The notes beneath the pieces were generated by a model. That model saw nothing but the letters and a program-made list of their open reading frames with translations, did no database searches and was not told the DNA's origin. Of a DNA stretch of 64,000 nt, positions 9,150 through 16,379 are shown piece by piece. Within the stretch, counting starts at the first letter, position 1. Each line of letters opens with the position of its first letter. This DNA comes from G963675935 sp963803125. Lineage in GTDB: Bacteria; Planctomycetota; Planctomycetia; Pirellulales; Thermoguttaceae. The position numbers and the translations under genes are program-made. The stretch spans positions 372,001 to 436,000 of the forward strand of contig CAWDLR010000003.1 in assembly GCA_963803125.1 (NCBI GenBank), given 5' to 3'.

Positions 9150-9214
9150 GGTCCTCCTGGTGGTATAAACGATGTGGCAGTGTTTGTACCCATCAAAACC
9201 ACGACAGGAGGACC
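9150..9214 (+). promoter_or_regulatory. Hairpin that masks the transposase ribosome site
   Basis: GGTCCTCCTG (9150-9159) is the exact complement of CAGGAGGACC (9205-9214), and GTGG (9160-9163) pairs with CCAC (9199-9202) across a 2-nt bulge. The right arm contains the AGGAGG ribosome site, 5 nt before the transposase ATG at 9220. Transcripts reading in from outside would fold and hide it, a known way to damp transposase translation. Confidence 0.7.
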
Positions 9215-9219
9215 ATGAG

Positions 9220-10461
9220 ATGTTATACCTTGGAATCGACCAGCACCGCAAGCAGTTGACCGTGAATGTTCGCAACGAGACCGGGGAGGCGGTGCTGCGA
9301 AGGCAGGTGTCTACGGAGTGGGAGCGCGTGCGAGCATTTTTTGACGAGTTACGGCGGCAAGCGGAGAGAGAAGGCGGTTTCGTCTCCATCGTCGAGCTTT
9401 GCGGATTCAATGATTGGCTGCTGAAGATGTTGAACGAATACGGCTGCCGCGAAACCGTGCTGATCCGGCCGGAGAAACGCTCGAAGCGGAAAACCGACCG
9501 CCGCGACGCCCATCAGCTCAGCGGCCTGTTGTGGGTCAATCGCCACCGGCTGCTGGTGGGCGTGAAGGTCGAAGGGGTGCAGCGCATTCAACCGCCCAGC
9601 CCGCGGGACGCCGAGGACCGGCAGATTACAGAATTCCGCAAACGCATCGGCCAACTCCGCACGCGGACGATCAACAGGATCAAGGCGCTGCTGCGGAAGC
9701 ACAACCTCGAACAAGAGCAGCCCGCCAAGGGACTCGATACCAAGCGCACGCGAAAGTGGCTGGCTGAGCTACCGCTCGGCCCGATCGACCGCATGGAAAT
9801 GGACCTGCTATTGACGCAATGGAAGGTATGGGACGAGCAGATCGAGAGCTTGGAAAAGGAGATTGGGCGGCGGCAAGCCGAAAGCGAGACGGCGCGGGTT
9901 GTGGCGACGATTCCCGGCTGCGCGGCCTACGGCAGTCTGGCGTTGGCCGCGCGGATCGGTCCGATCGAGCGATTCCCGCGGCCGGCGAGCTTGGCGAATT
10001 ACTGGGGCCTGACTCCCAGTTGCCGCAACTCGGGCGAGGCGAGCGACCGGCTCGGTTCGATTACGAAACAGGGCAGTCCCACGGCGCGCTTCATTCTCGG
10101 CCAATTGGTCCTGCACGTGTTGCGGCGTGACGCGTGGATGCGGGCATGGTACGGCCGCATCAAACGGCGGCGGGGGTCGAAGATTGCGCGGGTGGCGGTG
10201 ATGCGCCGCCTGGCGACGGTGATCTGGCACATGCTGAAGAACCAGGAGGCGTACATGGCGGGCGGTCCGCCGCGTCGCAGGCTTGAGGCGGTGGATTTTC
10301 GGAGGGATGACAAGGTGTCCAAGGGGACAAGAGAAGGGCCTCCCGCGGGAAGTTCCCGCCGGAGGCCCGCTTCGCCCTTGGCGCACCTTGACCCGGCTAT
10401 TCCTTGTCGGGTTGCGTCCCCGCAGAGCCCGACTCCGCTTCACCGGGCAGAGATATTGTAA
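9220..10461 (+). CDS. IS110-family transposase
   Basis: This 413-residue protein starts at the ATG at 9220 after an ACAGGAGGACC site. The N-terminal RuvC-like DEDD domain shows Asp7 (LGIDQHRK), Glu59 (SIVELCG) and TDRRDAH (Asp93, Asp96). The Transposase_20 domain follows the coiled middle: VATIPGCAAYGSLALAARIG and then YWGLTPSCRNSGEASDRLG, which supplies the second catalytic serine region. IS110 elements recombine site-specifically without terminal inverted repeats and use a structured bridge RNA from a non-coding end. The last 50 or so residues read through a perfect hairpin (10336-10368) and look non-native, so the true C-terminus may have been altered. Confidence 0.93.
   Translation: MLYLGIDQHRKQLTVNVRNETGEAVLRRQVSTEWERVRAFFDELRRQAEREGGFVSIVELCGFNDWLLKMLNEYGCRETVLIRPEKRSKRKTDRRDAHQLSGLLWVNRHRLLVGVKVEGVQRIQPPSPRDAEDRQITEFRKRIGQLRTRTINRIKALLRKHNLEQEQPAKGLDTKRTRKWLAELPLGPIDRMEMDLLLTQWKVWDEQIESLEKEIGRRQAESETARVVATIPGCAAYGSLALAARIGPIERFPRPASLANYWGLTPSCRNSGEASDRLGSITKQGSPTARFILGQLVLHVLRRDAWMRAWYGRIKRRRGSKIARVAVMRRLATVIWHMLKNQEAYMAGGPPRRRLEAVDFRRDDKVSKGTREGPPAGSSRRRPASPLAHLDPAIPCRVASPQSPTPLHRAEIL
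10336..10368. repeat. Perfect hairpin inside the 3' end of the transposase gene
   Basis: GGGCCTCCCGCGGGAA and TTCCCGC-CGGAGGCCC (written split) face each other around a single G. One arm mismatch is present. It lies within the last 45 codons of the transposase and resembles a terminator stem without a T-run, or an inserted palindromic repeat. Confidence 0.6.
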
Positions 10462-10948
10462 AACGGCGGCGGGGCCAGGAAAAGCGCGGAGATGAAAAGA
10501 CGGAATGCGGAAAGCGAGGAGGTGGTTGCATCGGCTCTTCTTCACAGGAAGAAGAAGCCCTCGCCTGCAAGGTCAGTTTGAGGTAGCACCTGGACTCGGC
10601 GAAAAACCGAGCGTGAACCTGATTGAGACGGCCATGCAGTGCGAGACGGTCGCAGCAGAATACTCGGTGTCAGGTTCCGACCTGGCCGGCCGCCGTAATG
10701 GCGGATGGATTCACGAAGGGATGTGTTGGGGTGCAGCCGCGAGCGAAAAGAACGGCTCGACAACCTCGAAAAGGAAGACCGTGAGCCCCATCACATGAAA
10801 TCCGCAATCCAAAAGCAAAACCAAAAAACATCGCAGAAAAGGCCCTAAAAAGGCTCTTGCGGAGAACGTGTGTCAAAAAACCAGCCGGGAGGCCCTTGAC
10901 ACGAAAGGCTCTTTCAGGGAGGTGCTACCCGCGCTCAAGTGTGCCGGC
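10462..10948. other. Non-coding region between transposase and ridA-like gene
   Basis: No convincing gene lies in these 490 bp. A 10-bp inverted pair, GGTAGCACCT (10582-10591) and AGGTGCTACC (10920-10929), brackets most of it and ends 20 bp from the ridA stop. It could be the non-coding end of the IS110 element, where a bridge RNA would be expected in IS1111-type members, or a separate small element. Confidence 0.4.
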
Positions 10949-11421
10949 CTAGCGGAACTCGAAAACCGCTTCGATCTCGACCGGCACGCCCAGCGGCAGC
11001 GTGTTGGTGCCGATGGCGCTGCGGCGCCGACGCCGGCTTCGGGGCCGAAAACGTCGGCGAACAGTTGGCTGCAACCGTTGACCACTGCCGGCTGCTGGGT
11101 GAAATCCGCCGTGCAGTTGACCACGCCGAGAATCTTGACGACCCGTACGATCCGGTCGAGGCTGCCCATTTCCTTGCGGAGCGACGCGAGGATATTCAGG
11201 CCGGCGAGTTGCGCCGCGCGGCAGCCGGCGTCGGCGTCGAGTTCCGCGCCGACCCGCCCGGTTGTCATACGTCCTGCGGCGTCGACCGGCAGGTGGCCCG
11301 AGGTGTAGGCGAGATTGCCGACAACGATGACCGATTTGTACAGCCCCTTCGGCGCGGGGGCGGGCGGGAGTTGGAGGCCGAGTTTCGTAAGCGTTTCGGT
11401 GAGGCGGGATTCGGCAGACAT
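10949..11421 (-). CDS. RidA/YjgF-family protein, frameshifted
   Basis: From the start at 11421 the frame reads as an LTKLGLQLPPAPAPKGLYK protein, a RidA-family subgroup of about 155 residues (imine/enamine deaminase fold, YjgF/UK114). It is normal through ADVFGPEAGVG (near 11030). The expected end, SAIGTNTLPLGVPVEIEAV, then appears in another frame and stops at 10949. One base is missing at about 11022-11028 in a GC run; restoring it gives 157 residues. The uncorrected frame would run on to 10873 with a junk tail. It follows hisG on the same strand by 213 nt, with simple repeats between. The substrate of this subgroup is not known. Confidence 0.8.
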
Positions 11422-11454
11422 GGCGACGGGAAGAGCACCACGGAGACGCGGAGG

Positions 11455-11600
11455 ACACGGAGGAGGGGATGAGGGATGAAGGATGAGGGATGCTTGTCAC
11501 GCGTTCCGTTTTGTTGCGTCCGCTACTCGCCGCTGTTTCTTATCTCTCATCTCTCATCCCTTATCTCTTATCTCTTATCCCTCATCCTTCCCCCCGTGCC
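11455..11600. repeat. Short degenerate tandem repeats
   Basis: The stretch is made of GAGGGATGA-type units (11455-11490) and CTCATCCCTTATCTCTTATC-type units (11545-11590), facing each other on opposite strands. It fills the gap between hisG and the ridA-like gene. Confidence 0.6.
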
Positions 11601-11634
11601 CTCCGCGTCTCCGTGGTGCTCTTCTTCTCCTTTC

Positions 11635-12510
11635 TCAATCAATGACTTTATTCAACGGATATTCCACGATTCCCCTTGCCCCCGCGGCCTTCAGGCGGGG
11701 AATGATGTGACGGACGATCGACTCGTCGAGGATCGTGTTCACGTCGGCCCAATCGCCGTCGGCCAGGCTGGAGACCGTCGGCTTTTGCAAGGCCGGCAGG
11801 ATCGCCAGCACGCTGTCGAGCCGGTCGCGGGGGACGTTCATCATCAGGCCGACCTTCCCCTCGGCCGCCATCGCGCCTTGCAGCATCAGCACGATGTCGT
11901 CGATCTTCTGCCGCTTCCAGGCGTCGGCGTAGGCGGCGTGATTGGCGATCAGCCGGGTGGTGCTCTGCAAGACTTCATCGACGATCCGCAGGTTGTTCGC
12001 CCGCAGCGAAGTGCCGGTCTCGGTGACCTCGACGATGGCGTCGACCAGCTTGGGCGGTTTCACTTCGGTCGCGCCCCAACTGAATTCGACCTTGGCCTTC
12101 ACGCCGTGCTTGGCAAGGTAACGGGTCGTCAGTCCCACGGCCTCGGTGGCGATGCGTTTGCCTTCGAGATCGCGCACGCTCTTTACGGGCGAACTCTCCG
12201 GCACGCAGAGCACCCAGCGGACCGGCCGGCGGCTCACCTTCGAGAAGACCAGTTCCGCCACCTCGTGGACGTCGGCCTGGTTCTCAATGATCCAGTCGTG
12301 GCCGGTCAAGCCGGCGTCGAGCACGCCCTCTTCCACGTAGCGGGCCATCTCCTGGGCGCGGATCAACAGGCACTCGATCTCGTCGTCGTCGATCGCCGGG
12401 TAGTAGCTCCGCGAGCCGAAGGTGATCTTATAGCCGGCGCGGCGAAACAACTCGGCGGTCGCCTCTTGCAGACTTCCGGCGGGAATTCCGAGTTTGAGGA
12501 GGTTGGCCAT
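11635..12510 (-). CDS. hisG: ATP phosphoribosyltransferase, long form
   Basis: This 291-residue enzyme catalyses the first step of histidine synthesis, joining ATP and PRPP. It starts at the ATG at 12510 (MANLLKLGIPAGSLQEAT); a GTG three codons earlier is possible. The catalytic domains contain DAGLTGHDWI, the periplasmic-binding-like fold with SWGATEVKPPKLVDAIVE and TGTSLRANNL. The C-terminal third (from about residue 210, GLMMNVPRDRLDSVLAILPA) is the regulatory HisG_C domain that binds histidine in long-form enzymes, so no HisZ partner is needed. It lies 54 nt after hisI in the same direction. Confidence 0.95.
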   Translation of the reverse strand: MANLLKLGIPAGSLQEATAELFRRAGYKITFGSRSYYPAIDDDEIECLLIRAQEMARYVEEGVLDAGLTGHDWIIENQADVHEVAELVFSKVSRRPVRWVLCVPESSPVKSVRDLEGKRIATEAVGLTTRYLAKHGVKAKVEFSWGATEVKPPKLVDAIVEVTETGTSLRANNLRIVDEVLQSTTRLIANHAAYADAWKRQKIDDIVLMLQGAMAAEGKVGLMMNVPRDRLDSVLAILPALQKPTVSSLADGDWADVNTILDESIVRHIIPRLKAAGARGIVEYPLNKVID

Positions 12511-12564
12511 GATTGTCACGCTCGTGGTGAGGTGCGAAATCGCAAGCGGTCTGCGTCAAGCGGT

Positions 12565-12960
12565 CTATTTCTTTTTGTAGACTTCTGCCGGATCGAACAC
12601 GCGGGCGGCGACGGTTTTGAGCCCCTCGGGCGTGACTTGGCGAAAGAAGCAGCTCTTGTAGCCCTCGTGGCAGGCCGCCCCGCCCAACTGCTCGACCTGG
12701 AGGAGGATGGTGTCGCGGTCGCAATCGACGTAGATCGCCCGGACTAGCTGGACATTGCCGCTCTCCTCCCCTTTTCGCCAGAGCCGCTTGCGGCTGCGGC
12801 TGTAGTAGACGGCCCGGCCGGTGGCGAGGGTTTCGGCGTAACTCTCGGCGTTCATGTAGGCCAGCATCAGGACCTCGCCGCTGTCGGCGTCCTGGGTGAT
12901 GACGGGCAGCAGACCGTCGTCCGGGGGGAATTTCGGGCCTTCGGGTGTTCCGTCAGACAT
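12565..12960 (-). CDS. hisI: Phosphoribosyl-AMP cyclohydrolase
   Basis: This 131-residue zinc enzyme opens the adenine ring of PR-AMP in histidine synthesis. It starts at the ATG at 12960 (MSDGTPEGPKF); codons upstream to 13008 are unlike the family. LLPVITQDADSGEVLMLAYMN is shortened here to its conserved core VLMLAYMN; YYSRSRKRLWRKGEESGN follows. The metal ligands are VDCDRDTILL and ACHEGYKSCFFR. The HisE pyrophosphohydrolase domain found in some fusions is absent. The order hisI-hisG with a 54-nt gap suggests an operon. Confidence 0.95.
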   Translation of the reverse strand: MSDGTPEGPKFPPDDGLLPVITQDADSGEVLMLAYMNAESYAETLATGRAVYYSRSRKRLWRKGEESGNVQLVRAIYVDCDRDTILLQVEQLGGAACHEGYKSCFFRQVTPEGLKTVAARVFDPAEVYKKK

Positions 12961-13277
12961 TTCCACAGTTTTTCTCGATTTTGTCCGATTAGTAAGGAAC
13001 TTCAGCATAATCGCGCCGCCCCCAGACCGCCAGTGGGCCGCCCGATTGCAGGACGCGACTGCGGTCGCCGATATTTCGCTCGGGCGGCAACTGTATTAAT
13101 AGCGGTGGCAATGCGCCTGCCACCCCAACGGCGTAGAATTGGCCATCGCAGTCGCCTGCTACATCGGGCAAAAAAGCTATAGGGCGACGAGTGTCAGCTT
13201 CTCTGTTGCGGGCTTGGAGTTACGGCCGAAGATAGGATCGTTGCGAAGCCCCTTTTGCCCCCCGAAAGGAACTTTTC
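12961..13277. other. Intergenic region between divergent hisI and glycosyltransferase-like gene
   Basis: This is 317 bp without a gene. It contains a small palindrome around 13101-13125 (GGTGGCAATGCGCCTGCCACC), similar to one at 49939-49962. Promoters for hisIG and for the rightward gene should lie here; no clear boxes were identified. Confidence 0.4.
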
Positions 13278-13676
13278 GTGTCACGCTCGCTCTCCGTCTT
13301 GCTGCCTGTCAAGAATGCCCAGGGAACGCTCGACAGTGCCGTTCATGAAATCCTCGACCTGATGACCGATTCGGGCGATCGGTTTGAGGTTTTGATCATC
13401 GACGACGGCTCGACCGACGCCACGAGCGAGGTCGCCCACGACCTGACGCGGCACTATCCGCAAATCCGGCTGCTGCGGCACGGGATGTCGCGCGGCCGCG
13501 ATGCCGCCATTCGCACCGGCCTGGAGCGAAGCCAAGGCGAGGTGGTGATGTTGCGCGACGACCGCTCGGGCTTTTCCATCCTCGAACGCCCCTTGCCGAC
13601 CCCGGGCTCCGTCGCCAGTCGCCCGGCTCGCCCGAATTACCTCAGCCGCGTGAAGGCCTTCGCCTTGGGCGAGTAA
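13278..13676 (+). CDS. Short family 2 glycosyltransferase-like protein
   Basis: This 132-residue protein starts at GTG after a CCGAAAGGAAC site. The first 95 residues match the GT-A nucleotide-sugar half of family 2 glycosyltransferases: LSVLLPVKNAQGTLDS, LIIDDGSTDATSEVA and then GRDAAIRTGLERSQGEVVML. The usual DxD is altered (RDDRSG), and the acceptor half is missing; the tail is Pro/Arg rich. Short proteins of this kind recur in planctomycetes, so it may be a real small protein rather than a truncation. Catalysis is doubtful. Confidence 0.7.
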   Translation: MSRSLSVLLPVKNAQGTLDSAVHEILDLMTDSGDRFEVLIIDDGSTDATSEVAHDLTRHYPQIRLLRHGMSRGRDAAIRTGLERSQGEVVMLRDDRSGFSILERPLPTPGSVASRPARPNYLSRVKAFALGE

Positions 13677-13841
13677 CAGCTGTTCCGGGATAGGCTGTTA
13701 TCCCAAACTCAGGGAAGAAAAGGCGAGATCTCGCCCGCGCGTTGCAGAATTGCATCGTAGAGTTGTCGGAATCGTGCATCATTCCGCCGACGGAATCGCC
13801 GCTGGCCAAACGATCGGCAAACTCGACAAACTCGGCAGTTC

Positions 13842-15011
13842 ATGCGACGTGCGCTAAAGGTTTCGTTGGCGTGGCTCGTTGTGGCGTTTGCCACGACCAC
13901 GGGTCGCGGCTTTGCAGCGGCGAAGACCGCTTGCGGTTTCGCAGCGTACGGGCAAAACGCCCTCGAAAGGCGCCTGTTTGCCGATGCCGCCGACGGGCGG
14001 CTCGATGCGTTCTCGCCACTCGGGGCCGCCCTGGTGGCCGGCGGCGTCGATAACGTCGACGAACTACGCCGGTATGAAGAGAAGGCCAAAGCGCTGGCCG
14101 AAGAGCTGCGGCGCGGCCCTGAAGGGGACAGTCCCATTTTCGCTGACGCGAAAATCGGGACAGTCCCCGGGCGCGAGCAGGTCGAAATCGCCTTCGACTT
14201 CATGCACCGCCGGGTCTTGTACGGCGGCTACGACCTGGCGGCAACCGATCTCCGCTTGGTCCTCGACGAGGGCCGTTTCAATTGCGTCAGCGCTACGGTG
14301 TTGTTCAATTTCTTCGGCGGTGAACTCGGCCTGCAATGCCGCGGGCTGGAGATGCCCAGCCACGCCATGAGCCGCGTGCTGCTGCCCGAAGGGCCGATCG
14401 ACATTGAAACCACCTGCCCCGGATGGTTCCACCTGGCGGGCGACCCGCAACAGCAGACGGTCGCGGCGTCGAGAACGATCGGCACGGCGGCCTGGGCCGA
14501 TCGCGGCAAGGTCCGCGAGGTCTCGCCGATCCAACTGGCGGCGATGATCTACTACAACCGCGGCGTCAACCTGTTGGCGGAGAAGCGGTTTGCCGAAGCA
14601 GCGGCCGCCAACGCCAAGGCACTGCGGCTGGCCCCGAGCAATCTCACCGCCCGCGGCAACCTGCTGGCCACCATCAACAACTGGTCGATCGACTTGGGCG
14701 ACAGCGGGAATTTCGCCGAGGCGATCAACCTGCTGCGGCAAGGGCTGGCCATCGATCGCAAGTTCGACCCCTTCGCGCAGAACTACGTCCACGTCCATCA
14801 CCAATGGGTCGAATACCTCTGCCGTCAGGGCCGCTTTGAAGAGGCCTTGGCCATCCTGGCCCGTGCGATGGCCGAAATGCCCGACCGCGATTATTTTCGT
14901 CGGGCGGAAGGAAGTGTCCAGCGACGTTGGGCTCAGGCGGTTAGCCCCACCCCACGGGATGGTGCGACTCAAGGATCTTCCTGCGTCATCTGCCCAAGAC
15001 CGGCCGACTGA
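13842..15011 (+). CDS. Secreted transglutaminase-like and TPR protein with a palindrome insert
   Basis: This 389-residue protein has a signal peptide at 1-26. Residues 110-210 resemble the SirB1/transglutaminase-like fold (FNCVSATVLFNFFGGELGL, EMPSHAMSRVLLPEG, DIETTCPGWF) with Cys and His in the order of that family. Residues 235-350 form TPR-like repeats (YYNRGVNLLAEKRFAEAAA). Residues near 95-109 (GDSPIFADAKIGTVP) are encoded by a 45-bp palindromic element and are probably not native. The C-terminus after PDRDYFRRAEG looks poorly conserved. A peptidase or scaffold role is likely, and the substrate is unknown. Confidence 0.75.
   Translation: MRRALKVSLAWLVVAFATTTGRGFAAAKTACGFAAYGQNALERRLFADAADGRLDAFSPLGAALVAGGVDNVDELRRYEEKAKALAEELRRGPEGDSPIFADAKIGTVPGREQVEIAFDFMHRRVLYGGYDLAATDLRLVLDEGRFNCVSATVLFNFFGGELGLQCRGLEMPSHAMSRVLLPEGPIDIETTCPGWFHLAGDPQQQTVAASRTIGTAAWADRGKVREVSPIQLAAMIYYNRGVNLLAEKRFAEAAAANAKALRLAPSNLTARGNLLATINNWSIDLGDSGNFAEAINLLRQGLAIDRKFDPFAQNYVHVHHQWVEYLCRQGRFEEALAILARAMAEMPDRDYFRRAEGSVQRRWAQAVSPTPRDGATQGSSCVICPRPAD
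14124..14168. repeat. 45-bp palindromic element, copy 1, in frame
   Basis: The outer arms are GGGGACAGTCCC and GGGACAGTCCCC, with an inner ATTTTCG/CGAAAAT stem around a short loop. Its 45-bp length keeps the host frame open and adds 15 codons to the transglutaminase-like protein. Confidence 0.92.
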
Positions 15012-15143
15012 TGCCGCGCCGCGCGAAACTGGGTAAGCTTGATAAGAAAGAACCCCGTCTCGACAACCAGGGCGAGAAGTTCTTCCTTGAGATTCCAGGA
15101 GGGCCGACTAAAATGTAAGGATAATTCTGACGGAGAAAGCCGT

Positions 15144-15383
15144 ATGAAGCCGATTGCCTCTCAACTTGCCCTGGTCCTGGCTGGCGTGATTCTAATCGCT
15201 ATGATGGTTGCGCTGGCGACGGGCCAGCCCGACGATTGCGGTCTGATTAGTTGTCCGCGGCCGCACGTCACGGCCACGGCCGCCGGCGCGCCCAGCCCGA
15301 CCCTGGCCCCGCCGCAAAACCTCGTCTTCGTCCACGTCGAGAGCGACAAACCGGATATCCAGGTGAGTTGGTCGGATAAGTAG
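15144..15383 (+). CDS. Small secreted or membrane-anchored protein
   Basis: This 79-residue protein starts at the ATG at 15144 after a CGGAGAAAGC site. A hydrophobic segment at residues 7-27 (LALVLAGVILIAMMVALATG) is a signal peptide or anchor. The rest is Pro/Ala/Thr rich with two Cys residues (DDCGLISCPRP). I do not recognise a family. The stop codon lies at the edge of a palindromic element (15381-15503). Confidence 0.55.
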   Translation: MKPIASQLALVLAGVILIAMMVALATGQPDDCGLISCPRPHVTATAAGAPSPTLAPPQNLVFVHVESDKPDIQVSWSDK

Positions 15384-15503
15384 TTTCTGTTGCGGAAAGA
15401 GACGGTTGGCCGAAATGTCGCCTTTCGCTCCGCGAAAGCAGCGTGGAAGAACCGCTGCTTTCGCGGAGCGAAAGGCGACAAAGGCCTTCCGCAACACAAA
15501 CTA
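15381..15503. repeat. MITE-like element with terminal inverted repeats and inner palindrome
   Basis: The ends TAGTTTCTGTTGCGGAA (15381 on) and TTCCGCAACACAAACTA (to 15503) are inverted with one mismatch. Inside are perfect arms of the CCTTTCGCTCCGCGAAAGCA type at 15421-15475. A short direct repeat AAGTA occurs at both borders (15378-15382 and 15503-15507), suggesting a 5-bp target duplication. Confidence 0.8.
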
Positions 15504-15515
15504 AGTAGGTTCTCT

Positions 15516-16232
15516 TCAACTGTTTAAGCACAGTCCGGCGAATCGGCCGAACAGGTCGGCCGCCAGTTCTTGCATCTGTGGCAGCAATAAGGGCGTCGTC
15601 TTACGAATCTCGGCCGGATCGATGTAAGCTGCCGCGGCCAGTTCACCGCTCTCCTCCCCATTGCCGAGCCACCGGTCGATCATGGCCGCCGTCATTTCGG
15701 CATGAAATTGCAGGGCGTAGGCGTTCGAGCCCCAGCGAAACGCCTGGTTCTGGCACGACGAGCCGCGAGCCAAACGAACCGCCCCGGGCGGCAAGTCGAA
15801 GGTGTCGCCGTGCCACTGGAAGAGCGTGGCTGTTCCGCTACCGGCGAACAGCGGATCGTCGCTGGCCGCCGGTAACCACTCGATCGGGTACCAGCCGATC
15901 TCCTTCACCGGGTTCTTATAGACCCAGGCCCCCAGGGCTTTGGCCATCAGTTGCGAGCCGAGGCAGATCCCCAGCAGCGGCAGCCGGGCCTCGATCGCCT
16001 CTTGGATCCATTGCACGTCGAGCTTAAGGAAAGGATAACGATCGACTTCGTCGGCGTTCATCGGCCCGCCGAGGACGACTAAGCCCGACGTCTCCTGCAA
16101 CGGCAGCTTTTCGGGCGGCTGGCGGAAGAAATCGATGTAGCGCACTCCCATGCCGGCGGCGGTTAAGGCGGGTTCCAGCGTCCCCGCCGTCCCATCGGGC
16201 GTGTGGCGGACAATAACAACCGAGCGATCCAT
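15516..16232 (-). CDS. Class I glutamine amidotransferase
   Basis: This 238-residue protein starts at the ATG at 16232 (MDRSVVIVRHTPDG), with GGGACCAGAG upstream. The triad is complete: Cys90 in LLGICLGSQ, and His177 and Glu179 in LQFHAEMT. GGPMNADEVDRYPFL and the whole layout match stand-alone GMP-synthase-like amidotransferases, a group that includes gamma-glutamyl peptide hydrolases. It hydrolyses a glutamine-type amide. No synthetase partner lies nearby, so the acceptor or substrate cannot be named. It is cytoplasmic, with no signal peptide. Confidence 0.88.
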   Translation of the reverse strand: MDRSVVIVRHTPDGTAGTLEPALTAAGMGVRYIDFFRQPPEKLPLQETSGLVVLGGPMNADEVDRYPFLKLDVQWIQEAIEARLPLLGICLGSQLMAKALGAWVYKNPVKEIGWYPIEWLPAASDDPLFAGSGTATLFQWHGDTFDLPPGAVRLARGSSCQNQAFRWGSNAYALQFHAEMTAAMIDRWLGNGEESGELAAAAYIDPAEIRKTTPLLLPQMQELAADLFGRFAGLCLNS

Positions 16233-16379
16233 CTCTGGTCCCCTGCTCTTGGAGTCAGTCGATTTAATCCTTGTGTGGATTCTCAAGTTCACCGCAGTTT
16301 CGACTTTTTTTCAAGACGGTGGCGTCGTTGATCGTCTTTTCGGACTCCATGAACCGGTGCTACCCGCTGAGCTTGTCGC

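Larger units (their letters stand above)
9050..10461 (+). mobile_element. IS110-family insertion sequence, ends not defined
   Basis: The element is identified by its transposase gene. IS110 members have no terminal inverted repeats or simple target duplications, so ends cannot be set from one copy. The left boundary given is only a guess in the non-coding stretch after hisS. The right end may lie anywhere up to about 10.9 kb, where the next gene begins. Confidence 0.6.
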
